The notes under the pieces are model-generated. The model saw only the letters and a program-made list of their open reading frames with translations, had not been told where the DNA came from and did no database searches. From IMG/VR virus record IMGVR_UViG_3300028394_000053, positions 31,863 through 95,862 of that record: a stretch of DNA of 64,000 nt. One strand, given 5' to 3'. Source of the DNA: a virus. A program made the translations under genes and the position numbers. Position 1 is the first letter of the stretch; every line of letters starts with the position of its first letter. Below are positions 24,340 to 33,164 of the stretch, one piece after another.

Positions 24340-25404
24340 ATGTTGTTTTACTATAGCGATTTTAATTCTCTCTGCGCCCGAGACACTGACAGATCTTATC
24401 TTGAACAATTTTTTGATCAACGCTGTTTAATTATAACTGACAGCAATCTCAATTGGGTTGATCTGGATCAGGTCCGTGCTATTGTACACAAACAGGGTAT
24501 ACAACTCATCCTTGTAGACCTGACCCACAATCCTTACCCAGACGCAGATCCCGACCGTAGGCCCACACCTCGTTCAATACAACAACAGTATTCCACTATT
24601 GCCACCACTCAAGTGCTTACGTCGGACTACCGGTATTATTACGATCCAGATCCTGACTTTGTGTTTTTTCCATTGTTTCTATGGTTGTTCAGCACACGTC
24701 AGCCTGTGTGGTATGCCCGAGCCACTTACGACGCTGGCCTTGAAAAATCTAGAAGTATCATGTGCCTAAACAGCACACAATCCTGGCACAGGATCTATCT
24801 GTTTGGCCAGTTGGTTGAATGTCCCGGTTTTGATCAAATTGACTACAGTTTTGTATTTCCTTTAGGAGATGTGCTAGAACGACTACCAATTCCTGAGTAC
24901 ATGACCGCAACAGAACTAGATCACATACGTCTTTACCAAGATCGCCTGCCCATCAGATTAAAAAATGATGGGGTTGCACAAAAAAACGATGTGGGAGTAG
25001 GGCACCCTGTTTATAATCAGTGTGCCATTAATATTGTTACAGAAACCAGCATAACCGAAGGAGTTATTGTATCAGAAAAAACATGCAAACCATTTATGGC
25101 CTATCAGATACCCGTTATTGTTGGGCCCATTGGCGGCTCACAATTTCTTGAGGACATTGGGCTTGACATGTTTGCAGACTACATACCGTGGACAACATGG
25201 GATTCGGTAGCGGATCATAAACTCCGGATCAGACAGATAGTAGAGTTTGTAGACGGACTATTAGCCAACCCAGATGCTATATTAACAACCCATCAAGGAT
25301 TCCGGGATCGATTGATAAAGAACAAACTGTACTTTCACAGTACAGAATTTCAAGATCTGTTATTACACCAGATCAGGAAGCAAAAACTTTCGAACCCTAG
25401 GTAA
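24340..25404 (+). CDS. Putative glycosyltransferase (fucosyltransferase/exostosin-like C-terminus)
   Basis: 354 residues. The C-terminal half has INIVTETSITEGVIVSEKT, CKPFMAYQIPVIVGPIGG, then FLEDIGLDMFADYIPW. This is the E-x(n)-SEK-x-x-K-x-F-x-A/G-x-x-P-I/V arrangement of GT10/exostosin-type nucleotide-sugar transferases. The N-terminus (MLFYYSDFNSLC) is a Rossmann-like strand region. The donor sugar and acceptor cannot be read. The last 42 bases overlap the opposite-strand GT17 gene. Stands between the capsid terminator and two further transferases, so it is part of a virion- or surface-glycosylation group. Confidence 0.6.
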   Translation: MLFYYSDFNSLCARDTDRSYLEQFFDQRCLIITDSNLNWVDLDQVRAIVHKQGIQLILVDLTHNPYPDADPDRRPTPRSIQQQYSTIATTQVLTSDYRYYYDPDPDFVFFPLFLWLFSTRQPVWYARATYDAGLEKSRSIMCLNSTQSWHRIYLFGQLVECPGFDQIDYSFVFPLGDVLERLPIPEYMTATELDHIRLYQDRLPIRLKNDGVAQKNDVGVGHPVYNQCAINIVTETSITEGVIVSEKTCKPFMAYQIPVIVGPIGGSQFLEDIGLDMFADYIPWTTWDSVADHKLRIRQIVEFVDGLLANPDAILTTHQGFRDRLIKNKLYFHSTEFQDLLLHQIRKQKLSNPR

Positions 25405-26256
25405 CTCAAACAACATCTTGGGTAGTTGATTGTGTGGGAAAGGTTTCAACACTGAATCTGGTTGCCAAGTTAAACTGGCACCCGCTTCAAATCTAAGTCC
25501 TTGCTGGGCATGTGCCTGATGTCCCTTGTTTGGCGCATGAGCGAACGATTGACTTTTTATCTTGACTAACGCATCTCCGCCCATCCAGCTAAAATGCCAA
25601 CCAAAATCGTCAAATATTACCCCATTCAGGGTGGGTGTAACCGGTGGCACCGGAAGATGATAACTGCATCTGACGCGATGTGGTGTAGTCTGTTTCATTA
25701 CAGAGTTACTGCAAATGCTCATGGCAGTGCGCCAAGTAAACGGCCAACCGGCCAGTCCATACGGACGTAAATCAGCACGCCCATACAGATTGATCAAGGG
25801 CAACTTTACAATATTATTGGGATTGTTACGGGCCACATTTAAAGCAAATCCTATATGCTCAGGATTGATGATCTCGTCACAGTCGCTCATCAAGATCCAG
25901 GCAGTGTCATCAATTTGATCTAGTATCTGCATGATTGCATTGCGCTGTATTCTTTCACGGGCCACGGCCATTATGCTGGCAACATCGCCTCTATCATCCG
26001 GATACATGGCTGTAAGATCCTGCTGTTGTAACGGCAGATCTATATCTTCAGCATAGTGTAATTCCAGCACAGTGATACGATCTGCTGGAAGACCCAGCTC
26101 AGCAATCAATTGTTTTACCTGGAACTGTCTTGGCAAGCCACTGAAAGTTCTATCAGCTTCGGCTATCACAAAATGATCCACATGATCTCGTAGTAGATTG
26201 ATCCTTAGCTCTAGTAGCTCGCGCTCGTTGAAGTAAGGAAAATAATCAATCAGCAT
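25363..26256 (-). CDS. Glycosyltransferase family 17-like protein
   Basis: 297 residues from 26256. The N-terminus MLIDYFPYFNERELLELRIN, then DHFVIAEADRTFSGLPR is the GT17 signature (beta-1,4-N-acetylglucosaminyltransferase III family). WILMSDCDEIINPEHI carries the DxD-type metal and nucleotide-sugar site, and FDDFGWHFSWMGG follows. An in-frame ATG 15 bases upstream exists, but the TAATG overlap with the TPR-transferase gene and the family's usual start favour 26256. Its 3' end overlaps the convergent transferase by 42 bases. Probably decorates a virion protein or cell-surface glycan; acceptor unknown. Confidence 0.82.
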   Translation of the reverse strand: MLIDYFPYFNERELLELRINLLRDHVDHFVIAEADRTFSGLPRQFQVKQLIAELGLPADRITVLELHYAEDIDLPLQQQDLTAMYPDDRGDVASIMAVARERIQRNAIMQILDQIDDTAWILMSDCDEIINPEHIGFALNVARNNPNNIVKLPLINLYGRADLRPYGLAGWPFTWRTAMSICSNSVMKQTTPHRVRCSYHLPVPPVTPTLNGVIFDDFGWHFSWMGGDALVKIKSQSFAHAPNKGHQAHAQQGLRFEAGASLTWQPDSVLKPFPHNQLPKMLFELPRVRKFLLPDLV

Positions 26257-27404
26257 TAGACCTTGAACCAAGTGAGATATTGATGTACCTTGTCTGTTAC
26301 ACTTGCCCAGTCAGCCATTTTAGGCTGCCGGAACAAACGAGCTGTGCTGTACCATGGGCTTGAATCACGGTTCAACAGCCAGCGCCAATCCAGTGCAAAC
26401 CAACTGAGCATGACCCAGGTTGGACGACCCAGCGCACCCGATAGATGTGCTATGGCTGTGTCAACACTTAGCACCACATCACAGTGATGTATCAAGGCAG
26501 CACTGTCAGCAAAGCTCTGTATGCTTCCTGGATAACAGGCCACTCCAGATGCTACCAGTGCGGCATTTTCTTCATCAGTGCAATCGACTTGTAGATTGAT
26601 CCATTCATAGGTGGGATTGCGCTGTATCAGGCGTAGCATTTCGGCAAACGGCATACCTTTGTGTCGGTTGATCCAGGTGTCTCTACGACCCGACCAGCAA
26701 AAGCCCACACGCAATCTGCGCTTTAGGCCTAGTTTTTCTTGCCATGCTCGTGCCTTCTCAGCATTGGGGGCTAGATAATACTGTACATGGCCAAGATTTT
26801 CTAGAGTATTTCCAATCACTCCAGGAATACTCATGATTGGAATCCAGTAATCAAATCCTGTTGGGGTTTCCTCGTAAGGTATCAATTTTGTTATGCTGTT
26901 GCTATTTTGGAATAACGGAATAAGGCTGGCATTTACATGTACCCAGACCTGTGCTCCACGCTGGGCTAGATCGCCCACAAAGCGTATAAATTGTAAGTTG
27001 TCACCGTGTCCTTGTTCGCCTACTACCAGGACGACTTTGTCTTTGATATCTTGACCAGTCCACCTGGGTTGTTCATACTTGGGCAACAGGCCGTTTAGGT
27101 GCTCGTACTGCCAGCGCCATTCGTATTGCGGCCATCCGTTTTTGTAGTCACCCATGAGCAACCAGGCCACGGCCAAATTGAATTTGGCAGTGATATTACC
27201 AGGATCCAGTTGTATGGCTCGCTGTAAAAAAGCGATGGCACCTTCGGGTTCAGCGCATTCTCTAAGCACATTGCCGTAGTTGTTGAAACCAGCGGCGCAG
27301 TTCCTGTCCAGGGCGATAGCCTGTACATAACAGGCCAGTGCAGCCTCAGGATTGTTTTGTTCTCTGTGAGTGTTGCCTTGGGCAATTAGATCGTTGGTAT
27401 TCAT
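26256..27404 (-). CDS. TPR protein with GT9-like glycosyltransferase domain
   Basis: 382 residues from 27404. Residues 1-100 hold about three TPR units (ALACYVQAIALDRNCAAGFN, AIAFLQRAIQLDPGNITAKF). The rest is GT-B: KVVLVVGEQGHGDNLQFIRF, VGFCWSGRRDTWINRHKGM, and DVVLSVDTAIAHLSGALGRP, the heptosyltransferase-type donor site with the D-T-A-x-x-H-L motif. TPR-transferase fusions of this kind are common in environmental phages and in O-linked protein glycosylation. A longer frame begins at 27527, but a late promoter sits exactly upstream of the ATG at 27404. The start of the following gene overlaps its stop (TAATG). Confidence 0.78.
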   Translation of the reverse strand: MNTNDLIAQGNTHREQNNPEAALACYVQAIALDRNCAAGFNNYGNVLRECAEPEGAIAFLQRAIQLDPGNITAKFNLAVAWLLMGDYKNGWPQYEWRWQYEHLNGLLPKYEQPRWTGQDIKDKVVLVVGEQGHGDNLQFIRFVGDLAQRGAQVWVHVNASLIPLFQNSNSITKLIPYEETPTGFDYWIPIMSIPGVIGNTLENLGHVQYYLAPNAEKARAWQEKLGLKRRLRVGFCWSGRRDTWINRHKGMPFAEMLRLIQRNPTYEWINLQVDCTDEENAALVASGVACYPGSIQSFADSAALIHHCDVVLSVDTAIAHLSGALGRPTWVMLSWFALDWRWLLNRDSSPWYSTARLFRQPKMADWASVTDKVHQYLTWFKV

Positions 27405-27409
27405 GGCAA

Positions 27410-27417
27410 TATTTAAT
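27410..27417 (-). promoter_or_regulatory. Late promoter of the TPR-glycosyltransferase gene
   Basis: ATTAAATA on the minus strand; the core ends five bases before the ATG at 27404, so the predicted start point is the A of the ATG (leaderless). No ribosome site. Confidence 0.55.
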
Positions 27418-27449
27418 CTGGGCACTGGTCCGGCAAAATATTTCTTCAC

Positions 27450-27457
27450 CATAAATA
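27450..27457 (+). promoter_or_regulatory. Late promoter with structured leader
   Basis: CATAAATA. The predicted mRNA starts near 27463 and has an 89-base leader, the longest here. The leader holds AACGC-AATCAG-GCGTT and a GCTG...CAGC hairpin before the TTTAAGGAG ribosome site. Confidence 0.6.
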
Positions 27458-27551
27458 CTTGTTCAACGCAATCAGGCGTTTTATGCTGAACGGGCAACCC
27501 AACAGCGTAGCAGAATAGAACCTGCATTGGACTTCTTTAAGGAGAAAACAA

Positions 27552-28256
27552 ATGGGCCGTCCTTTAAAAATTAAAAAATCAACCACCATAGACATTGGTT
27601 TCAATGACTTTGGTAACCTAGAAGTGCCTGTGATTCCAACTGGCATGACCACTACAGACTTTATTGGTGTAGTCGGTGGTGCCAACGCCGGTATTGCAAC
27701 AGCTGCCTATCCAGTAGTGGCCTGTGATGCCAACATCAACGGCGTAGGCAACACCGCCGCTTATATCATACGTCAAAAAGGTGCAACCAAATACCTGGTT
27801 GGATCTACAGCCGCTACTACTGCTGCAAATATTGTGGCCGGCAGTAGTTATCGTATTGTCAGTGTAGGAACTACAACATTTACCGCAATTGGTGCACCAG
27901 TTACAGCCACAGTGGGCGATATTTTCACAGCCAATCAAGCTGGTACCGGATCTGGTACTGTAAACCTGGTAGGGCAGTGCTTGTTGGCCAATCAGGCCAA
28001 TGCGGCATTACTGACAGCCAACACCATGAGTATTACTTTCAGCTACGATGGCAATCCAGCCAACGTGACACCGGTAGCAAAATTGGAAAACTTGTATGTG
28101 TGGAATTACAACAGCTCGAACACAGCCAACACACAGTTCAGTTCTACATTCTTTGACACCGGTAATACCACGCCCAAGTCCGGAGCCGAAGTTGAAACAT
28201 TCACCAATGCAACTGGCGATATTGTGCTTGGGTTGATCACAAACTACACATCCTAA
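27552..28256 (+). CDS. Probable virion structural protein, 234 aa
   Basis: Starts MGRPLKIKKSTTIDIGFNDF; otherwise rich in G, A, T, N and beta-strand sequence, with IVAGSSYRIVSVGTTTFTAIG. The latter (AG-S/T-Y-x-I-x-x-x-G-T-T-x-F-T-x-I-G-A) is a motif I know from repeated beta domains in phage virion proteins. Good ribosome site and its own late promoter and downstream hairpin indicate high, separate expression, as for a decoration or head/tail fibre protein. Function not known. Confidence 0.6.
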   Translation: MGRPLKIKKSTTIDIGFNDFGNLEVPVIPTGMTTTDFIGVVGGANAGIATAAYPVVACDANINGVGNTAAYIIRQKGATKYLVGSTAATTAANIVAGSSYRIVSVGTTTFTAIGAPVTATVGDIFTANQAGTGSGTVNLVGQCLLANQANAALLTANTMSITFSYDGNPANVTPVAKLENLYVWNYNSSNTANTQFSSTFFDTGNTTPKSGAEVETFTNATGDIVLGLITNYTS

Positions 28257-28277
28257 TAGTGACATAACTGGCCATAC

Positions 28278-28297
28278 GATCCCGCTACGGCGGGATC
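28278..28297 (+). terminator. Hairpin, probable terminator
   Basis: GATCCCGC-TACG-GCGGGATC, a perfect eight-base stem 22 bases after the stop codon. The following T tract is weak (TTGAGAATTT). Confidence 0.6.
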
Positions 28298-28354
28298 TTG
28301 AGAATTTAGAATCACAAGAAAATAGTAGCAGATAACCCAGATTTGCCAGCGATT

Positions 28355-28362
28355 GGTAAATA
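28355..28362 (+). promoter_or_regulatory. Late promoter of the first long fibre gene
   Basis: GGTAAATA; start point near 28368, then ATAGGAG and a GTG start at 28383. Confidence 0.6.
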
Positions 28363-28382
28363 CATCATAATAGGAGAATACC

Positions 28383-31300
28383 GTGGCCGTCACAAGAATA
28401 AAAAATAACCAGATCACTGATGCATCAGCTGGCAATACCCAACTAGGTATCAATGCAAATACTAAAGTACAAGATCATAGCGTAACTTCAATCAAGTTAG
28501 CCAACAACATCACTTATGGTTCAGACCTTACCATCACAGGTAACTTGAGTGTGACTGGTACAACCACCGCGGTTGATACCACATATACCAACATCCAAGA
28601 TCCCCTAATCGTATTAGCGGATGGACAAACAGCCAATACTCCTACTGTGGACATTGGCTATATCGGTCTACGTGGAAATGCAGCATCTGGTAATATTGCT
28701 TCGTTCTGGAACGAAGCCAACAGCACATTTACTGTGGCCTACACCAATTCTGGTGTTATGGACAACACTGTCGTTGCTATCAACAGCTATGCAGACTTTA
28801 AGGCCAACAATATCAACACAGTAACCAATGTCAGTGCTGGTGCAAACGTCAATGTTGGCGGCAATGTAAATGTAACCAATAATGTAAGTGCTGGTGGTAA
28901 TATTGTTGCCGTTGTTGACATAACCGGCGGAAATATCTTCACTGCCAACACTGTAAGTGCAGGCGGTAATGTAGAAGGCAATGCTATACTTGCTCGTAAC
29001 AGTGGCAACATCAGCACAGCAGGCAATGTTTATGGTGCTAACGTATTGGCAACTGTAGTAAGTGCTAGTAGTAACGTAACTGGTGGCAATATCAACACAG
29101 GCGGATCTGTCAGTGCTGGTGGCAATGTGTCTGCAATCGCAGTAAGTGCCAGTGGCAATGTAACTGCCAACAATGTAACAGTTGGAAACATTGTAAGTGC
29201 AATTGGTAACATTGTTACCAGCAATTTCTTTGTAGGTGATGGATACTATATCAGCAACATCAACCCAGGTAACATTGGTACTCCGACCAAGATTCAAAAC
29301 GGCGGAACCTATGCCAACGCAACTGCAGCAAACGCCAACCTAACAATCGCTGTTGGGTCAAGCAGTAACCTAGTAGCCACATTCTATGACACTGGTGTCA
29401 ACATCAACGGCAATGTAAGTTCAAGCGGTAATATTATCGCTGTTGCCAATGTAGACGGTGCAAATGTAAATGCCACAACAATTTCTGCTACTGCAAATAT
29501 AACTGGTGGTAACGTCATATTTGGTTCTGGTGATGTAACTGGAACTGGCAACGTATTTGCTGGTAATGTATTTTTTGGCGCCGGTGTTGCAAGCGGAACT
29601 GGTGATGTATTTGGCGGCAATTTCTACGCTGGAACCGATGTAAGTGCCGGCGGCAATGTTGACGCTAACAATGTAAACGTAACAACCAATGTAAGTGTGG
29701 GTGCCAATGTAATTGGTGGCAATGTATTAAGCAACGGTGCGTTATCAGCAACTGGCACTGCCAATGTTGGTAATTTGGTCACCAACGGTTTGATATCAGC
29801 CACAGGCAATGCTCAAATTGGCAATATCTTAACAGGCGGTCAAGTAAGTGCAAGCGGCAACGTAACCGGCAACGTATTGGTTGGTAGCTTTGCCGAAGTA
29901 ACAAACACAGCCAATGTTGGTAATTTGACCACACAAGGCTTTATCAGCGCAACAGGCAATGCTCAAATTGGTAACGTTCTAACTGCCGGTCGAGTAAGTG
30001 CAACTGGCGATGTGTTTGGTAACAATGTATCAGCTGTGGCCAATGTCAACGGTGCAAATGTCAATGCTACAAATGTATACGTTACCAAAGTCAGCGCAAG
30101 CGGCAATGTTATAGCTGGTAATGTGATCAGTAACTTCTTATACAGTGACGGCAGTGCGTTAACAATCAGTGCAGTTGGCACTAATAGCGGTATCAGCATC
30201 CTAACAAACGGAACTGGTAACATTGGTGTTGGTAGCACATACATCAACAACTTGGCAAATCCAGAACAGCCACAAGATGCGGCAACCAAGCAGTATGTAG
30301 ATGACGTGGCTCAAGGACTCAACATCCATGACAGTACCAGTGCTGCTACCGGCAACACCTTGGCAAATATCACCGGCGGTACTATAACATACTACAACGG
30401 TCCAGCCAATAACGGTGTTGGTGCTACCCTGACCACAACCGGTTCATATACCAACATTGACGGTGTGGCTATTAACGTAGCCAACACACGTATCTTGGTC
30501 AGGGCAGAAGCCAATGCAGTGTTCAACGGTATCTATGTTTATTCCAATGCAACAGCTATTACTCGTGCCGCAGATTACAACCAAGTGCCAGAAGTTGAAG
30601 CTGGTGACTTTGTGTTCAACTTGTACGGTAATGTATATGGCAATACCAGCTGGGTACAAACCAGCAACGTCAGCAACGTGGGACAAGCTGGAAACAACAT
30701 TGTGTTCACACAGTTCTCTGGTCAAGGTACATACATACAAGGTAACGGTATTGCTATCGTTGCTAACGAAATCAGCACCAGAATCAATACTGGCAACCTA
30801 GAGTATGATGGATCTGGTAACCTACAAGTATCAACCAGTGCTCAATTCACTACTCCAGCTCTTGGATCAGCAACTGGTACAACAATCAGCTTGACTGGCA
30901 ACGTAACTGCAAGTGCTGTTGGTGCAACAGAACTCAGTGCAAGTGGCAATGTTTACGGCGGTAATGTAAGTGCAGCAGGCACTATTGTTGCTGTGGCAAA
31001 CATAGCCGGCGGTAACTTGTTGACTGGCAACGCGATCAGTGCAACTGCTACAATCACTGGTGGTAATTTGGTTACAGGTGGATTCCTCAGCGTTGCAGGA
31101 AATGCGTTTGTTGGTAACTTGAGCATAGTCGGTAACGTATTCAGCGATATTAATATGCTGACCAATATCACAACTGGTGGTTATATAACTGCTATTGGTA
31201 ATGTAAGTGGTGGAAACGTAAATGCTGTAGCCAATATATCAGCAACAGGAAATGTAGTTGGCGGCAACATTATATTTGGTTCTGGTGTTGTAAGTGGAAC

Positions 31301-33086
31301 TGGTAATGTCACAGGCGGTAACGTGATATTTGGCTCTGGGGTTGTTAGCGGAACTGGCACAATTAGTGGTGGCAATGTAAATGTAACCACAGACGTTAGC
31401 GCAGGCGGAAATGTACAAGCCAATGCTGTACTAGTCCTTAACAGTGGCGCAATCAGCACAGGTGGTAATGTATCGGGTGCCAATGTATTGGCAACTGTAG
31501 TAAGTGCCAGTGGTAACGTGACGGCTAACAACGTGACAGTTGGAAACATTGTGAGTGCTGGTGGTAACATTGTTACCAGTAGCTTCTTTGTAGGCGATGG
31601 TTACTATATCAGCAACATCAACCCGGGCAACGTGGCCATAACCAAACTGGTCAACGGTGGTAGTTATGCCAATATTACGTCAGCAGATGGCAACTTGGTA
31701 ATTGCAGTTGGCGCAGCCAGCAACGTGACAACCACATTTGCCAATAACTTGTTAGCGGCAAACGGCGTAATCAGTGCCAGTGGCAATATTGTCTCTGGTA
31801 ACTTGACCATAACTCCAACACAAAGTATTGTTGGTGCTATAACAAACGGCAACATCAGCGTACACCCAGATGGAACTGGTGCATTTATTGTTCAAACAGG
31901 TGGCAATACTGCTATGTTGATTCAAAGCGATGTGCCTAATGCAGAATGCTTTGTACAAATCAACACCACTGGTACTGGACTTGGTGCAGTTGGCGGCGGA
32001 TCATACAATGGTAGTTATATACTAGGCAACAGCACTCCTTCGCAGATCAACAATCGGTTGGCTTCTTTTGCTGGTAGAGGATCTGAAAATGGCACAACTC
32101 TTACAGTCAGTCCTAGCGCACAAATTACTCTCGACGCAGCAGCAGATTGGACAACCGGTAGTACACCAACCCACATCAGTTTCTGGACTACAAATACTGG
32201 ATCTAATGTTTATGGTGAAAGTGTAAGAATTCAAGGCACTGGAAATGTAGTACTTTATTCAGGTAGCTTGAACGCAGCCAACGGTAATGTTAATAGTGCT
32301 AATTTATATGTAAGTTCTAACGCAAGTATAACTGGTAATGTTAGTGCTGGTAACTTGAGTACAGGTGGTCAGATATACTCTGCGGGTAACGTCACAGTCA
32401 ACACATTCTTCTACGTTGATCCTGTAGACAGTACTGTGTTGATTGCTAGTAACTCAATCGTAGCATGTTCTGTATTGACCATGAATGCTACTACCAGCTT
32501 TGTAGTACCAACTGGTAACACAGCACAGCGACCATCAAGCACATACACTGGTATGGTTCGTTTCAATACCACTCAAAACAACTTAGAGATCTACGACAAC
32601 AATGCTTGGACCCCAGTTGGTTCCACAGAGTTTACTGTTATCAGCGATCAACAGTTCAATGGTGATGGTGCAACTGTAAACTTCACATTATCAAGCACAC
32701 AAACAACCAACAGTTGTATTGTAAGTATTAACGGTGTGGTACAGATTCCAACACTGGCATACTCTGTGTCAGGAACCAACCCAACTTGTGTACTGACATT
32801 TACTGAAGCTCCAGCAAACGGTGACGTGATTGACGTAAGACAGATCACAACCACTGTAACTGTAAGCCAGATTGACAACGTGAGTGGAAATGCGATTGTT
32901 GCGGCCAGCCCAACTTCATCACAGATCAACATCACTGGTAACTTGGTGACCACTGTTAATAGTGCGGCTCCAACACTGTCAACAAACAGTACCATGAGCT
33001 TCCAGCTGGTAAGTAATACTCAGTTGAATATCTTGGTACGTGGTAGTGACGGTACAACAAGAAGTGTTGCACTAACCCTAAGCTAA
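28383..33086 (+). CDS. Long tail fibre protein with Gly-Asn repeats, 1567 aa
   Basis: GTG start with TAGGAG. Residues ~1-590 and ~830-1250 are built from short repeats of the type SAxGNVxGGN(V/I), predicted beta-helix or triple beta fibre. A folded module sits near 620-800 (QDAATKQYVDDVAQGLNIHD, ILVRAEANAVFNGIYVY, AGDFVFNLYGN), known from many phage tail fibres. The C-terminus (~1340-1567) has GNTAQRPSSTYTGMVRFNT, LEIYDNNAWTPVG and a strand-rich tail ending RSVALTLS. Probably a trimeric fibre for host attachment. Two internal segments near 29170-29280 and 31540-31640 are close copies. Followed by a terminator. Confidence 0.75.
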   Translation: MAVTRIKNNQITDASAGNTQLGINANTKVQDHSVTSIKLANNITYGSDLTITGNLSVTGTTTAVDTTYTNIQDPLIVLADGQTANTPTVDIGYIGLRGNAASGNIASFWNEANSTFTVAYTNSGVMDNTVVAINSYADFKANNINTVTNVSAGANVNVGGNVNVTNNVSAGGNIVAVVDITGGNIFTANTVSAGGNVEGNAILARNSGNISTAGNVYGANVLATVVSASSNVTGGNINTGGSVSAGGNVSAIAVSASGNVTANNVTVGNIVSAIGNIVTSNFFVGDGYYISNINPGNIGTPTKIQNGGTYANATAANANLTIAVGSSSNLVATFYDTGVNINGNVSSSGNIIAVANVDGANVNATTISATANITGGNVIFGSGDVTGTGNVFAGNVFFGAGVASGTGDVFGGNFYAGTDVSAGGNVDANNVNVTTNVSVGANVIGGNVLSNGALSATGTANVGNLVTNGLISATGNAQIGNILTGGQVSASGNVTGNVLVGSFAEVTNTANVGNLTTQGFISATGNAQIGNVLTAGRVSATGDVFGNNVSAVANVNGANVNATNVYVTKVSASGNVIAGNVISNFLYSDGSALTISAVGTNSGISILTNGTGNIGVGSTYINNLANPEQPQDAATKQYVDDVAQGLNIHDSTSAATGNTLANITGGTITYYNGPANNGVGATLTTTGSYTNIDGVAINVANTRILVRAEANAVFNGIYVYSNATAITRAADYNQVPEVEAGDFVFNLYGNVYGNTSWVQTSNVSNVGQAGNNIVFTQFSGQGTYIQGNGIAIVANEISTRINTGNLEYDGSGNLQVSTSAQFTTPALGSATGTTISLTGNVTASAVGATELSASGNVYGGNVSAAGTIVAVANIAGGNLLTGNAISATATITGGNLVTGGFLSVAGNAFVGNLSIVGNVFSDINMLTNITTGGYITAIGNVSGGNVNAVANISATGNVVGGNIIFGSGVVSGTGNVTGGNVIFGSGVVSGTGTISGGNVNVTTDVSAGGNVQANAVLVLNSGAISTGGNVSGANVLATVVSASGNVTANNVTVGNIVSAGGNIVTSSFFVGDGYYISNINPGNVAITKLVNGGSYANITSADGNLVIAVGAASNVTTTFANNLLAANGVISASGNIVSGNLTITPTQSIVGAITNGNISVHPDGTGAFIVQTGGNTAMLIQSDVPNAECFVQINTTGTGLGAVGGGSYNGSYILGNSTPSQINNRLASFAGRGSENGTTLTVSPSAQITLDAAADWTTGSTPTHISFWTTNTGSNVYGESVRIQGTGNVVLYSGSLNAANGNVNSANLYVSSNASITGNVSAGNLSTGGQIYSAGNVTVNTFFYVDPVDSTVLIASNSIVACSVLTMNATTSFVVPTGNTAQRPSSTYTGMVRFNTTQNNLEIYDNNAWTPVGSTEFTVISDQQFNGDGATVNFTLSSTQTTNSCIVSINGVVQIPTLAYSVSGTNPTCVLTFTEAPANGDVIDVRQITTTVTVSQIDNVSGNAIVAASPTSSQINITGNLVTTVNSAAPTLSTNSTMSFQLVSNTQLNILVRGSDGTTRSVALTLS

Positions 33087-33104
33087 TAGCAAACGGGCAC
33101 GAGA

Positions 33105-33136
33105 AAAATAGGACTCCCTGGAGTTCTATTTTTTTG
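33105..33136 (+). terminator. Rho-independent terminator after the first fibre gene
   Basis: AAAATAGGACTC and GAGTTCTATTTT pair around CCTG with one G-T wobble, followed by T residues. Confidence 0.8.
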
Positions 33137-33137
33137 G

Positions 33138-33145
33138 CTAAATAT
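33138..33145 (+). promoter_or_regulatory. Late promoter of the collagen-like fibre gene
   Basis: GCTAAATA directly after the terminator; start point near 33151, 14-base leader with GATAGG before the ATG at 33165. Confidence 0.55.
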
Positions 33146-33164
33146 ATGACAAGATAGGTAAAAA

